Notes under the pieces: model-generated
The model's input: only the letters and a program-made list of their open reading frames with translations
Told to the model about the DNA's origin: nothing
Database searches by the model: none
Made by a program: the position numbers and the translations under genes
Shown here: piece after piece, positions 43,446-52,515 of the stretch
How the letters are laid out: every line of letters begins with the position of its first letter
Numbering within the stretch: the first letter of the stretch is position 1
Assembly: GCA_016786485.1 (NCBI GenBank)
Contig: JAEUWD010000021.1
Coordinates: 1-63,418, forward strand
DNA: 63,418 nucleotides
Reading direction: 5' to 3'
Origin: Bacteriovoracaceae bacterium
GTDB lineage: Bacteria > Bdellovibrionota > Bacteriovoracia > Bacteriovoracales > Bacteriovoracaceae

Positions 43446-43458
43446 ATTGCTTTAGAAT
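43431..43458 (+). promoter_or_regulatory. Promoter of a short leaderless gene
   Basis: TTGTCC (43431-43436), 16-base spacer, TAGAAT (43453-43458), ATG 6 bases later. The -35 box overlaps the end of the LRR gene. Confidence 0.55.
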
Positions 43459-43464
43459 GGACTC

Positions 43465-43737
43465 ATGGACAAAAAAGATATTCAAAAAGAAAGAGAATTT
43501 CTACATCACATCATCAATCTCATTACCCGGGCCCATGGTCGTACCAAAATTAATTGTCTCAAAATTAAGACCAATCAAAATATTGATCCGAAGGATCTTT
43601 TAGAAAATTCGGAAAAAACACTTGAAGCACTGGATGAACTAACAGTGGCGATCAACAATCATCGGCTCGAAATGCTCAATGAAGCGAGTTTCGAGCCGGA
43701 TGCTGAAATACCCTTCGATATTAAAAAATTTAAGTAA
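43465..43737 (+). CDS. Hypothetical cytosolic protein, 90 residues
   Basis: Not recognised. A small helical protein (Lys, Leu and Asn rich) with a single Cys at about residue 26 and an acidic tail. No signal peptide. It has its own TTGTCC-16-TAGAAT promoter and looks leaderless. The last 8 bases overlap the end of the convergent clpB gene. Confidence 0.62.
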   Translation: MDKKDIQKEREFLHHIINLITRAHGRTKINCLKIKTNQNIDPKDLLENSEKTLEALDELTVAINNHRLEMLNEASFEPDAEIPFDIKKFK

Positions 43738-46087
43738 AACTCATCTGATTATTTTCCCACGTCACTTTGACTTTCCCCGCATGAATCTCATCGCCTAATA
43801 CTTTTTTAGACAAAGGTCGTGTCACCATTTTCATAAACACCGATTGCAATGGTCTCGCTCCGTACTGTGTGTCGTAGCCTTGTTTTTCTAAAGCTTGGAA
43901 AGCCTTTTCATCTAAAGTAATTTCTATTTTTTTAGATTTTAAACGCTCGTTAAGATTTCGAACTTGCTTATCCACCAACTGTTTCATGACTTTTTCATCC
44001 AGCGGTTGATAATGAAGTACAGCATCTAAGCGTCCAATCACTTCAGGCTTGAAAGCTTGGGTGTAATTTTTAGCGTTGGAAGTAATCATAATAATCGTAT
44101 TTTTAAAATTAATCGTACGACCTTTATTATCCGTTAACCTACCATCATCTAAAATTTGCAACATGATATCAGCGAAGTCCGGATGGGACTTTTCGATTTC
44201 ATCAAAAAGAATAACGGCATAAGGTTTTCGACGGACCGCTTCGGTTAAAATCCCACCTTCATCATATCCAATATAGCCTGCGGGGGCTCCTATCAATTTT
44301 GCGACCGAATGCTTTTCTGAATATTCACTTAAATCAATTCGGATCATATTTTCTTCATTATCAAAAAGATATTGAGTCAGTGCCTTCGCCGTTTCTGTTT
44401 TACCGACACCAGTTGGGCCGAGTAAAAGAAACGAACCAAGCGGACGTGTTTCATCCGAAAGCCCAGCATAGCTAGAAAGGAGGGTTTCAGAGATTTCATG
44501 TAGGGCCGCAGACTGACCATAAACTTTTTTATTAAGAAATTCTTCTAGTTTTAAAATGTTATCTTGGCGACTTTTTAAAATTTTCTCCACAGGAATATGA
44601 GTTTGACGAGCAATCACATTCGCTACGTGAGTTTTGTTTAAAACCCAATCGTGTTGATACTGTGTCAGTTCACTTTCTGTTTCTGGGATAAGACTGTATT
44701 TGATTTCACTCGCCTTGTCATAATTTTGTGTGCGCTCCGCTTGCTCTAAATCAAACTTCAAGCGCTCTAGGCGGTTTTTAATTTCGGAAACTTTTTTGAG
44801 TGAGAGAACTTCTTTTTCCCAAACCGCTTTTTGCTCGTTGAAAGCTTTTTGAAGCTCAGCAATTTCAGTTTCGATTTCTTTATTATTTTTTTCGACTTGA
44901 GCATAGATGCGTTTACTGCGAATTTCACTTTCCAGTTCCACTAACTTCGCCGGCATTGCTTCTGCTGAAAGCTTGAGCGCTGAGGCCGCTTCATCAATCA
45001 AATCAATCGCTTTATCTGGCAAGTTTTTATCGGTCATATACTGACTGGATAAGAATACGGCATTGTAAATGGCATCGTCAGAAATTTTAATTCCGTGGTG
45101 CATTTCCAATTTCTCACGAATTCCCATCAGAATTTCAATGGTGTCTTCTTTACTTGGTTCGTTCACTGGGACACTTCGAAAACGTCGCTCGAGTGCCGAA
45201 TCACTTAGAATATATTTTTGATATTCTTCTGGTGTGGTGGCCCCAATACAATGTAATTCACCTCGTGCTAGTGCTGGCTTTAATAAGTTCGCCGCATCCA
45301 TCGCTCCTTCCGTTTTTCCCGCGCCTACTAATTGGTGAATCTCATCAATAAAGAGAATGACTTGACCTGCCTGCGCTTTAACAAATTTTAATAATTTCTG
45401 TAAACGCTCCTCAAATTCCCCACGATATTTTGTTCCGGCCATGAGCGCACCCATTTCTAGGGAATAAATCGTTTTACCTAATAAAACATCGGGAACTTTT
45501 CCCTTCACGATTTCTCCAGCAAGCCCTTCGACGATGGCAGTTTTACCAACACCTGCAGGGCCGACTAAGACCGGATTATTTTTACTACGACGCCCGAGAA
45601 TTTCCATGACGGCGCGAATTTCACTACTACGTCCAATCACTGGATCAAGTTTTCCGGTTGAAGCCAATTCATTTAAATTGGTAAGAAATGAAGGGATTTC
45701 ATTATCTTCTGGAGTTTCTGAGAATTTTGAATAATCGATCTTAAGTTGAGGAAAAAATTGCGGCAGAAATCCCACCAAATCTCTTTCTCCGACTTCATCA
45801 CGTCCAGCTTCCGCAGCATGGCCACCTGCTTGGGTTAACCATTGCGACAATTTCGTCGAAGGACGTAATTGCTCTAAAGAAACCTCGCCTTTGATCGTCG
45901 GAAGTTTATCCAGTAATATTTTAATTTCATTTTTTTTATCTTTTAAAGTCTTCGAAACATATGAAGCTTTATTCGCCACTAATCCCCATAATAAGTGTTC
46001 TGGCATTAGCTCTGAGTTTTTTCTTTTTAACGCTTCTGACTGTCCGATGTCTAAAGAGCCTAAGACTACACTATCAAATTTATTCAT
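43730..46087 (-). CDS. clpB: ClpB-type AAA+ protein disaggregase, short form
   Basis: 785 residues. A Clp N-domain (1-120) is followed by two AAA+ modules with Walker A motifs at 176-183 and 557-564, Walker B ([22 protein letters not shown]) and arginine fingers (LERRFRSV). A coiled-coil middle domain (about 375-480) lies between. The second module passes from [10 protein letters not shown] to a GRLDAVLHY segment with almost no insert, so the IGF/L loop that docks ClpP in ClpA/ClpX is absent. This supports ClpB-like disaggregase activity. The middle domain and total length are shorter than ClpB (about 860). The leader carries a hairpin touching the GGAG Shine-Dalgarno. Confidence 0.88.
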   Translation of the reverse strand: MNKFDSVVLGSLDIGQSEALKRKNSELMPEHLLWGLVANKASYVSKTLKDKKNEIKILLDKLPTIKGEVSLEQLRPSTKLSQWLTQAGGHAAEAGRDEVGERDLVGFLPQFFPQLKIDYSKFSETPEDNEIPSFLTNLNELASTGKLDPVIGRSSEIRAVMEILGRRSKNNPVLVGPAGVGKTAIVEGLAGEIVKGKVPDVLLGKTIYSLEMGALMAGTKYRGEFEERLQKLLKFVKAQAGQVILFIDEIHQLVGAGKTEGAMDAANLLKPALARGELHCIGATTPEEYQKYILSDSALERRFRSVPVNEPSKEDTIEILMGIREKLEMHHGIKISDDAIYNAVFLSSQYMTDKNLPDKAIDLIDEAASALKLSAEAMPAKLVELESEIRSKRIYAQVEKNNKEIETEIAELQKAFNEQKAVWEKEVLSLKKVSEIKNRLERLKFDLEQAERTQNYDKASEIKYSLIPETESELTQYQHDWVLNKTHVANVIARQTHIPVEKILKSRQDNILKLEEFLNKKVYGQSAALHEISETLLSSYAGLSDETRPLGSFLLLGPTGVGKTETAKALTQYLFDNEENMIRIDLSEYSEKHSVAKLIGAPAGYIGYDEGGILTEAVRRKPYAVILFDEIEKSHPDFADIMLQILDDGRLTDNKGRTINFKNTIIMITSNAKNYTQAFKPEVIGRLDAVLHYQPLDEKVMKQLVDKQVRNLNERLKSKKIEITLDEKAFQALEKQGYDTQYGARPLQSVFMKMVTRPLSKKVLGDEIHAGKVKVTWENNQMSFT

Positions 46088-46096
46088 ACGTTACTC

Positions 46097-46134
46097 CATC
46101 TTTAAGGTTTATTACCTTTCACTTTAAAGATGGG
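46097..46134 (-). promoter_or_regulatory. Two-part hairpin in the clpB leader overlapping the Shine-Dalgarno
   Basis: On the minus strand an outer 8-base-pair stem CCATCTTT/AAAGATGG encloses an inner stem AAGGT/ACCTT with an AATAA loop; a 7-base bulge lies on the 5' side only. The last GG of the outer stem is the start of the GGAG Shine-Dalgarno. No T run follows, so it is not a normal terminator. It might melt with heat and free the ribosome site. Confidence 0.5.
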
Positions 46135-46140
46135 TGCGAT

Positions 46141-47157
46141 TTAATCGTTGTCAATATATTGCACACGTAATTTATCGATATCTAATTCTTTATCTATCAC
46201 ATACTTAATCTGGTGCCCGGCACGGTAATCGGCCATTTTTTTTATTTGTAATTTATCTAAGGTCTTTTTCATAATCTGAACAAAAACAATTTTTCCTGCT
46301 TCGTTGCAAACCCAACCTTCAAAACTAAATTTTGTTTCGTTCCAGTTTTTGAAAATAGTTGCTTGCTTGATTTTTGGTGCCTCTGTTTTACTGTACCACT
46401 GTAAGCACACTGGAAGATTGCGACGATCTTTTTTCAAAATTTGGCACAATCTTTCAACTTCGATGGTTTGATTCACACGTAAGACTTGATGGCACCAATC
46501 ATCTTCTCCTTGAATCGGACAAGCATGTTGCGTGTGACACGGATATTGTACTTGATAGTCAGTCGCGATTAACCATTCACGCATGGGGGTTAATTTTTTA
46601 AAAACGTCTTTGGTTCCCGGCTCGATAAAAAGAATATTCTGTGGATTTAAAGTTTCAATAATACGTTTCGCCTCGATTTCAGAAATTTCATTAAAAGAAT
46701 GAGTAAAAACTAAAAAAGGTTTTTTCATTTCAGGTAAAGACTTTACTGATTGAACAAATTGCGTTTTCTCAATTCCCAGCTTCTCACAAATATTCTCCGC
46801 TGCCTCGAGCATTAAACTCGAAAGCTCCACACCCCACTTCTCACTTTTGATACCAAAGGATTCAAGCGCAACAAAAAGCGGTGCAGGGCCACAACCAAAA
46901 TCAATAATCTGACTCGTTTGCAGTTCTTCAAAGATAGTCCGGGGCAAAAGTTCCAAGCACTGTTTCATCTTAGGAACATTGGTCGCAAAGTAAAAATAGA
47001 GATAAGCACCAATCAGACGTTCGTCAGAAAGATATTCGCCTATTTTTTCTCGTTGGAAATTAAAGATTTGTGATAATTCTTCAATCGATTTTACTAATTC
47101 ACTCTCTGAACGAAACCGATAGGGTGTAATTTCATCGAGGATTTTATACGACAACAT
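46141..47157 (-). CDS. Rsm22-family rRNA methyltransferase-like protein
   Basis: 338 residues. A SAM-binding site is seen in IIDFGCGPAPLFVAL (about residues 87-101). The Rsm22 cysteine block has CHTQHACPIQGEDDWCH, matching the metal/iron-sulfur site. Rsm22 proteins assist assembly of the small ribosomal subunit; most bacterial members are uncharacterised. The C-terminal part carries NWNETKFSFEGWVC. It starts 3 bases after the stop of the secreted paralogue at 47161, so it may be cotranscribed with the tandem pair, and ends 53 bases before clpB. Confidence 0.82.
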   Translation of the reverse strand: MLSYKILDEITPYRFRSESELVKSIEELSQIFNFQREKIGEYLSDERLIGAYLYFYFATNVPKMKQCLELLPRTIFEELQTSQIIDFGCGPAPLFVALESFGIKSEKWGVELSSLMLEAAENICEKLGIEKTQFVQSVKSLPEMKKPFLVFTHSFNEISEIEAKRIIETLNPQNILFIEPGTKDVFKKLTPMREWLIATDYQVQYPCHTQHACPIQGEDDWCHQVLRVNQTIEVERLCQILKKDRRNLPVCLQWYSKTEAPKIKQATIFKNWNETKFSFEGWVCNEAGKIVFVQIMKKTLDKLQIKKMADYRAGHQIKYVIDKELDIDKLRVQYIDND

Positions 47158-47160
47158 TAT

Positions 47161-47880
47161 TTATTCTTGAGCGTATTTTTCTAAATGCTGAATCAGCTCA
47201 GCTCTTTCTCGACGGTATTTTTCTGTCCAGCGGTTCGAAAAACAAATTTCATTTTGTAGCTCTTTAATTGAATTGGCCAAAACATGGTTAAGATCTACGC
47301 TTGCGCTTTCTGCATTTAAAACGGCCAATTCTGCTAAGAATTTTATTGACCCAATGTCATAACAAACATCTGGTTTCCATGTTCCGGCCCAGAAAAGTCC
47401 AACATCCACACTACTATGATTTGGTAATTTTTTAGCGCGAGCTAATAAATCATTTTTAAGCTTAGCTTCGTCAAAAGAAATTGAAGCATCAGCATCAATT
47501 CCATCGAGTGCCTTGCTTAATTTCTTATTGGCCTTATCAATTCTGTGTTCAACTTTTTTGGCAGGATGCCCCAGCTGTAAAAAACTGGCGTTACTGCTAA
47601 AACATTTTTTATTCTGAATGTCCGTTTTTTGAATAGCTTTGTTAATTTTTCTTTCTGCTTTGTGGCCCACTCTATACTGCCCTTGCGCTTCCTTAATGGC
47701 CATAAGAGCGGCATGAGTATAACCAGCATAGAAACAACCCTGCTGACGCTTATAAAGAGGCCATTGTGCCAATTCATCATCAGCGTTAAAAATCTTATCA
47801 ACTATTGTATTAACGTTAAGAGCAAACGCCTCGGCGGAAAGGATAAAGAGAAATGACGTGATGTAACTGATCCGACTCAT
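47161..47880 (-). CDS. Secreted four-cysteine paralogue 1
   Basis: 239 residues from the ATG at 47880, which has a GGAG Shine-Dalgarno and opens a signal peptide; an upstream in-frame ATG at 47916 lacks these. Similar over its length to the protein of the next gene. Four cysteines lie at matched places (QGCFYAGY, KKCFS, DVCYDIG, EICFSNRW), and both end in RWTEKYRRERxELI. Likely two disulfides in the periplasm or outside. No known family. It precedes the Rsm22 gene by 3 bases. Confidence 0.78.
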   Translation of the reverse strand: MSRISYITSFLFILSAEAFALNVNTIVDKIFNADDELAQWPLYKRQQGCFYAGYTHAALMAIKEAQGQYRVGHKAERKINKAIQKTDIQNKKCFSSNASFLQLGHPAKKVEHRIDKANKKLSKALDGIDADASISFDEAKLKNDLLARAKKLPNHSSVDVGLFWAGTWKPDVCYDIGSIKFLAELAVLNAESASVDLNHVLANSIKELQNEICFSNRWTEKYRRERAELIQHLEKYAQE

Positions 47881-47941
47881 AATAACTCCAACGATAAAGT
47901 TAAGAGTATATAGCACCTATTGCGCTTTGTGTCAAACACCC

Positions 47942-48679
47942 TTACTTGGCGTTGTAGCGCTCTAAATAATGAATTAATTCAAGACGTTCGCGACGATATT
48001 TCTCTGTCCAGCGTCTATCTAAACAGATCTCATCCTTTAAAGAACGAAGTGGTTTTTCCAAGGCCTGTTGCAAATTAATATTGGCTTCATCGGCCATCGC
48101 CAATTCGGCCAAGAAATTAATTTCACCAATACTAAAACAAATATTTGGCTTCCAACCTCGTCCACTGGTTACTCCAACATCATCCGAGTGATAAACCGGT
48201 AAAGCTTTGGCCTGAGCTAAAAGTTGTTTTTTAAGTGCCTTTTTATTCAGAATAATTTCACGTTTCAATTTGTCATTATCCAAACTCTTAAGCGCAGACT
48301 TCATTTTTTTATTGGCCTTAACGATTTTTTTGTCGATTTTTTTACTACCATCACTCAAGGTCAAAAGTTGCACGACGGTCCAACCATCAAAACATTTTTT
48401 AGATTTGATATTTGTTTTGCGTTTAGCACGTTTTAATTTTTTCTTCACTTTCTTAGAACTCGAAATTTGGTGAACATTATCGGTCATAACTGAAGCAGCA
48501 GAATAAATATAACCCGCGTAATAACAAGACTCTTGTCGAATAGCACCTTTGGCCTTTTCGACTTCATTTTTAGCGGCACCAACCTTCTCTCCCATCCAAG
48601 AGATATCGACAGCAAGGCCATTAGTAGATACGGAAGCCAACAAACAAGTCAGCAACAGTCGGTTAAATCTCGTGGGCAT
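47942..48679 (-). CDS. Secreted four-cysteine paralogue 2
   Basis: 245 residues with a signal peptide (about 1-24). The upstream member of a tandem duplicate. The four conserved cysteines occur in ESCYYAGY, KKCFDG, NICFSIG and EICLDRRW. The middle is very Lys-rich (KKVKKKLKRAKRKTN and KKIDKKIVKANKKMKS) and helical, as in its neighbour. The pair clearly diverged some time ago; only the cysteine frame, the Lys-rich helix and the C-terminal helix are kept. Shine-Dalgarno GAGG. No known family. Confidence 0.78.
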   Translation of the reverse strand: MPTRFNRLLLTCLLASVSTNGLAVDISWMGEKVGAAKNEVEKAKGAIRQESCYYAGYIYSAASVMTDNVHQISSSKKVKKKLKRAKRKTNIKSKKCFDGWTVVQLLTLSDGSKKIDKKIVKANKKMKSALKSLDNDKLKREIILNKKALKKQLLAQAKALPVYHSDDVGVTSGRGWKPNICFSIGEINFLAELAMADEANINLQQALEKPLRSLKDEICLDRRWTEKYRRERLELIHYLERYNAK

Positions 48680-48796
48680 ACTTTTTACCTCGCAGTTAAA
48701 AAAGTGCCCACAAATCTAACGTCATTTCAGATTTGGTGCAAGTACTCGTCTAAAGGTCTGTTTAACTTTTAGACAGTGTAGATATTTCTTATATAA

Positions 48797-50077
48797 TTAT
48801 TTACGTTTTTTGATATCCACGTATTCGCTATTTACGTCACCTGTGTAAATTTGGCGAGGTCTTGCGATTTTCATGGCATCTGATTCAATCAATTCTTTCC
48901 ATTGTGCTAACCAACCTGGCAGACGACCAAGGGCAAACATAACGGTAAACATATTGGTTGGAATACCGAGTGCTCGGTAGATAATTCCTGAATAAAAATC
49001 CACGTTCGGATAAAGTTTTCTTTCGACGAAGTATGGATCTTTTAGTGCCTCAGCTTCAAGGCCTTTAGCAATTTCTAAAAGTGGATCATCCACACCTAAT
49101 TTATCCAGAACCGTATCACAAGCTTTCTTAATAATTTTTGCGCGTGGGTCGAAGTTTTTATAAACTCGGTGACCAAATCCCATCAACCGGAAAGTATCGT
49201 TTTTATCTTTTGCTCTCGCTAAGAATTTTTTGAAATCACCACCATCTTGATGAATAGCTTCAAGCATTTCTAAAACGGCTTGGTTAGCTCCACCATGAAG
49301 TGGTCCCCAAAGCGCATCGATCCCCGCAGAAATTGAAGCAAAAGGATTAGCTTGCGAAGAACCAACAACTCTTACGGTTGTTGATGAACAGTTTTGTTCA
49401 TGATCAGCGTGAAGAATTAAAAGAATATCGAGTGCCTGCGCTACCGCTGGATCAATATTTCCTTTATCAAACATCAAGTGCATGAAATCTGCACAATAAC
49501 TTAATTTGGTATCTGACTTCACAGGATTTTTTCCAATGCTGTGACGATAAAAAGCCGCACAAATAATTCTCATCTGTGCAATTAACTGATTAATGACTTT
49601 CACTTTTTTCTCTGGAGTTAAATCCGCGTCCAAATATTCTGGATAAAAAGCTGAAAGTCCTACCATAGCAGCTGATAACACACCCATGGGATGAGCATCT
49701 TTTGGAAACTGCTTAATAATATTGATAATTCCATCTGGAACTTTGCTGACGTCATTAATTCCATTTCGAAATTCTAAGAATTGTTTTTCATTTGGTAATT
49801 TCCCGTTGATAAGAAGATAGGCCACTTCCATAAAAGTCGACTTCTCTGCTAAAACTTCAATCGGAATTCCACGATATTTTAAAATACCTTTTTCCCCATC
49901 GAGAAAAGTAATATTAGAAGTACATGCACCTGTGTTCATGTATCCATTATCTAATGTGACATAACCCGTCTGTGCTCTGAGCTTCGAGATATCGACAGCT
50001 TTCTCCTGCTCGGTACCTTCAATCACTGGAAACTCAAATGTACCGTTCTCTAGAATCAACTTCGCGGTCTTCGTCAT
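48797..50077 (-). CDS. gltA: Citrate synthase
   Basis: 426 residues. GltA condenses oxaloacetate and acetyl-CoA at the entry of the TCA cycle. Marks: the catalytic His pair (ADHEQNCSSTTVRVV and GPLHGGANQAVLEML) and the Asp region PNVDFYSGI, plus GFGHRVYKNFDPRA. The N-terminal beta domain (LENGTFEFPVIEGTEQEKAVDI) marks the type II hexameric form, often NADH-regulated. A good Shine-Dalgarno (AAGGAG) is present. Confidence 0.98.
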   Translation of the reverse strand: MTKTAKLILENGTFEFPVIEGTEQEKAVDISKLRAQTGYVTLDNGYMNTGACTSNITFLDGEKGILKYRGIPIEVLAEKSTFMEVAYLLINGKLPNEKQFLEFRNGINDVSKVPDGIINIIKQFPKDAHPMGVLSAAMVGLSAFYPEYLDADLTPEKKVKVINQLIAQMRIICAAFYRHSIGKNPVKSDTKLSYCADFMHLMFDKGNIDPAVAQALDILLILHADHEQNCSSTTVRVVGSSQANPFASISAGIDALWGPLHGGANQAVLEMLEAIHQDGGDFKKFLARAKDKNDTFRLMGFGHRVYKNFDPRAKIIKKACDTVLDKLGVDDPLLEIAKGLEAEALKDPYFVERKLYPNVDFYSGIIYRALGIPTNMFTVMFALGRLPGWLAQWKELIESDAMKIARPRQIYTGDVNSEYVDIKKRK

Positions 50078-50377
50078 AACAACTCCTTAAATAGCTTAAA
50101 TAATTTCAGTATACTCATGCCTATCGGCTAACTAATTACAAAACTTTAGTAATTCACTCAAGTAAGGTGCATTTTGCGTCTGGTAGAAATAAATCACGCT
50201 AAGTTTATGAAATTTCAGCGTCATTATGGCACTAAAATTTCGAGATGACAGCATATTTTGAGTTTCAGCATGGCATTTTATTTGCATAGTAGAGCGCACA
50301 ACAAACAATGATCGTTTGTGTTTTATTAACTCTCCGAGAATGCTTAGGCCTTTCTTTTCCCGAGAAAGGCCTTCTTT
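50078..50377. other. Intergenic region with candidate small RNA
   Basis: A 335-base gap between divergent gltA and the GGDEF gene. Near gltA it holds a minus-strand TATACT box about 35 bases upstream of that gene's ATG. The right part ends in a strong terminator (50346-50380) pointing right, although no coding sequence precedes it on that strand. No open reading frame above 30 codons was found. Confidence 0.6.
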
Positions 50378-50380
50378 TTT
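50295..50380 (+). ncRNA. Candidate small RNA ending at an orphan terminator
   Basis: A stem-loop ACAAAC/GTTTGT (50301-50306 with 50314-50319, 7-base loop) and an unpaired U/A-rich stretch precede the terminator hairpin, the usual shape of a short trans-acting RNA. The 5' end is not fixed; no promoter of good quality could be placed, so the left boundary is a guess. Confidence 0.35.
50346..50380 (+). terminator. Orphan intrinsic terminator
   Basis: A 10-base-pair stem (50346-50355 with 50363-50372, AGGCCTTTCT/AGAAAGGCCT) with a 7-base loop, followed by a T-rich run to 50380. Its end also forms part of the -35 region of the next gene. Confidence 0.85.
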
Positions 50381-50406
50381 AGCTTTACATCAAGATGCGC
50401 TATACT
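50378..50406 (+). promoter_or_regulatory. Promoter of the GGDEF regulator gene
   Basis: TTTAGC (50378-50383), 17-base spacer, TATACT (50401-50406), ATG 6 bases later at 50413. An ATG at 50408 is followed at once by a stop codon. The message would be leaderless. Confidence 0.5.
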
Positions 50407-50412
50407 AATGAG

Positions 50413-51366
50413 ATGAGCCAAAACAGACCCGTCGGTAAAATCTTATTGATTGAAGATGAATCACAAATTCAAAAATTAGTGACTGATGCTTTGCAAATGG
50501 ATGGACACACTGTCCAATCTGTAATGTCGGGCGAAAAGGCACTCGAACTCATACCAAACTTTATGCCTCATCTCATCATGCTAGATTACAACCTTCCCGG
50601 CATGAACGGGATTGAAGTCTTGCATAGAATTCGTCAAATGGATCACTACATCGCAGTTATCTTTGTTTCAGCACAAAATAAAATTTCAGACATGATTAAA
50701 ACTTTAGATGCCGGTGCTGACGATTATATTAGTAAGCCCTTTATCTTGGGTGATTTGTTGGCCCGCGTTCGCTCACAGCTTCGCTTAAAACATCTCAATG
50801 ATGCTCTCGCCTTCGCCAATAAAAAATTAGAAGCCTTAGTTGATATCGATGACTTAACCGGCCTGTATAATATGCGTTCAACTTATAAGCGCATCGAACA
50901 TGAGCTCAAACAGGCCGAGAAATTTAAACTCTCGCTGGGTATTATCATGATGGATATGGATCATTTCAAAACGGTGAATGATAATCATGACCACCTTTTT
51001 GGCTCTTTCGTTTTATCCGAAGTGGGAAAAATCATCAAAGAAAGTATTCGCTTTGTGGATTATGGTGTTCGTTATGGTGGTGATGAATTTATGTTAATTA
51101 TCACCGAAACGGATGAAAAAAGTTTGCAGTTAATTGCTGAAAGAATTCGCACCAAAATCGAAAAATATCTCTTCACGAGCGGCGCCGATCAAATGCATCT
51201 GACTTGCAGTTTAGGTTATGCTCTTACTCAACCTGGGAATGCCATTTTAGATAGCAAACAATTAGTCAAAGTGGCCGACAATGCTCTTTATGAATCGAAA
51301 AATTTAGGGCGGAATCGCGTACATGGCTTTACCCAGAAAGATCATCCCCAAAAATTTAACCAATAG
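50413..51366 (+). CDS. Receiver-GGDEF diguanylate cyclase
   Basis: 317 residues. A receiver domain (about 8-122; IEDES, phospho-acceptor in LIMLDYNLPG, Lys in SKPF) is fused to a GGDEF domain (about 145-310). The active site RYGGDEF is intact, and an RxxD inhibitory site (RFVD) precedes it by five residues as in PleD, so product inhibition by c-di-GMP is likely. The start at 50413 is set by the promoter; a start at 50395 would lie upstream of the -10 box. A strong terminator follows. Confidence 0.93.
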   Translation: MSQNRPVGKILLIEDESQIQKLVTDALQMDGHTVQSVMSGEKALELIPNFMPHLIMLDYNLPGMNGIEVLHRIRQMDHYIAVIFVSAQNKISDMIKTLDAGADDYISKPFILGDLLARVRSQLRLKHLNDALAFANKKLEALVDIDDLTGLYNMRSTYKRIEHELKQAEKFKLSLGIIMMDMDHFKTVNDNHDHLFGSFVLSEVGKIIKESIRFVDYGVRYGGDEFMLIITETDEKSLQLIAERIRTKIEKYLFTSGADQMHLTCSLGYALTQPGNAILDSKQLVKVADNALYESKNLGRNRVHGFTQKDHPQKFNQ

Positions 51367-51373
51367 AAAAATA

Positions 51374-51402
51374 AAAAAGGGACCTCTAAAGGTCCCTTTT
51401 TT
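51374..51402. terminator. Bidirectional intrinsic terminator
   Basis: An A-rich arm, a GGGACC/GGTCCC stem with a TCTAAA loop and a T-rich arm (AAAAAGGGACC with GGTCCCTTTTT) serve the GGDEF gene on the plus strand and the protease gene on the minus strand. Confidence 0.92.
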
Positions 51403-51422
51403 ATTAGTGATTGAGAGAAAAA

Positions 51423-52349
51423 CTACTTAAGAGCTTCGATATTAGTAATGAAAGTTACATCTTCACCTGTACCGTAATCATCGCCTACTTGGTTTGAAAC
51501 ATAACAATTTTGAGACTGGTCATGAATATAGTCACGAGCACCACGAACTAAAATCCCTTCAATAATCCCAGTGCTAGCATTGAAAACAGCTGAGCCCGAG
51601 TTACCGCCGTATGTATCAAGGTTAGCTGAAAAATACATTTCACTTAAACTTCTAATCCATGCACCATCAGCAATCTTAGTTGGAAGACCAGTTGGGTGAC
51701 CAATAACCACGATTTCATCGTTTACTTCCGGAGCACCACTGCGACGATATTCAAGCGTTCTACGACCAGTGACTTTGCGATCAAGTTTAATTAAAGCGAA
51801 ATCGTTTTGAGCACTTCCGTAACCTTCTAATTTTCTTTCAACGATTGAAGCACAGCTATAGATATCATCAGCACCAACTTTAATCATGTTGTCGCCGTCG
51901 CTAGCAATTTTATAATCGAAAACCCATTTATAGTTTGCACAATCTTCCGCCGATTCAATACAGTGACCAGCTGTTACAAGAAGATCTTCACCAACTAAGA
52001 AGCCTGAGCAATTAGCTGCTGTTGTTTGTTCTGCGAAACGCTCAGAACTACACATCCCACGCTCAATCATACTAGGACCAGTGATAACAAAAGTCTCGGT
52101 TGGAGTTGGAGTCGGAGCTGGTTGTCTTCTTCCACCCCATCCACCTGAAGATGAAGAACTTGAGTTCATTTTTTTAATAGCACTCGGTGGTATCATCGCC
52201 GCTGTTGACGCCGCAAGCTCTCGAAACATTGCATTGTCAGAATTTACAACTTCAACACGATTGTCATCGCCGTAAATAACAGTTGGTTTTGCGTAAACCG
52301 TTTGTGAGAAAATAAGTAATAGAATTTGTGTGGTAAAAAAATTTTTCAT
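51423..52349 (-). CDS. Secreted trypsin-like serine protease
   Basis: 308 residues with a signal peptide (1-20, ending VYA). A pro-region with Ser-rich and Pro/Thr-rich linkers (about 60-88) precedes the chymotrypsin fold. The triad is readable: His in TAGHCIE, Asp in NDFALIKLD and Ser in GGNSGSAVF. The GNSGSAVF form and the VIGHPTGLPTK block resemble glutamyl-endopeptidase/V8-type or trypsin-like S1 peptidases. Six or more cysteines suggest disulfides. Shine-Dalgarno AAGGA. Possible role in digestion of proteins outside the cell. Confidence 0.9.
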   Translation of the reverse strand: MKNFFTTQILLLIFSQTVYAKPTVIYGDDNRVEVVNSDNAMFRELAASTAAMIPPSAIKKMNSSSSSSGGWGGRRQPAPTPTPTETFVITGPSMIERGMCSSERFAEQTTAANCSGFLVGEDLLVTAGHCIESAEDCANYKWVFDYKIASDGDNMIKVGADDIYSCASIVERKLEGYGSAQNDFALIKLDRKVTGRRTLEYRRSGAPEVNDEIVVIGHPTGLPTKIADGAWIRSLSEMYFSANLDTYGGNSGSAVFNASTGIIEGILVRGARDYIHDQSQNCYVSNQVGDDYGTGEDVTFITNIEALK

Positions 52350-52479
52350 AGGAAGTCCTTTTCCTAAATGTTATTTGTATCTAATAATTGAAAGCGACTT
52401 CCGGATTTTGAACAACTAACAGATTCTTACTTCCACCCGCTTCTGCCTTACAAATGTAAACAGTAGCAAAAGAGTCAAT

Positions 52480-52508
52480 TTGACCATTTCACTCTTTGCC
52501 ATTAGGAT
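52480..52508 (+). promoter_or_regulatory. sfsA promoter
   Basis: TTGACC (52480-52485), 17-base spacer, TAGGAT (52503-52508); the ATG at 52516 is 7 bases beyond. Candidate starts at 52480 and 52507 fall inside the -35 and -10 boxes and are therefore rejected. Leaderless message likely. Confidence 0.65.
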
Positions 52509-52515
52509 GCGCTAT

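Noticed and set aside
48748-48774. Hairpin GTCTAAAG/CTTTTAGAC after gltA as a terminator
   Set aside because: No T run follows on the minus strand and the stem is AT-rich with a bulge, so it was not called.
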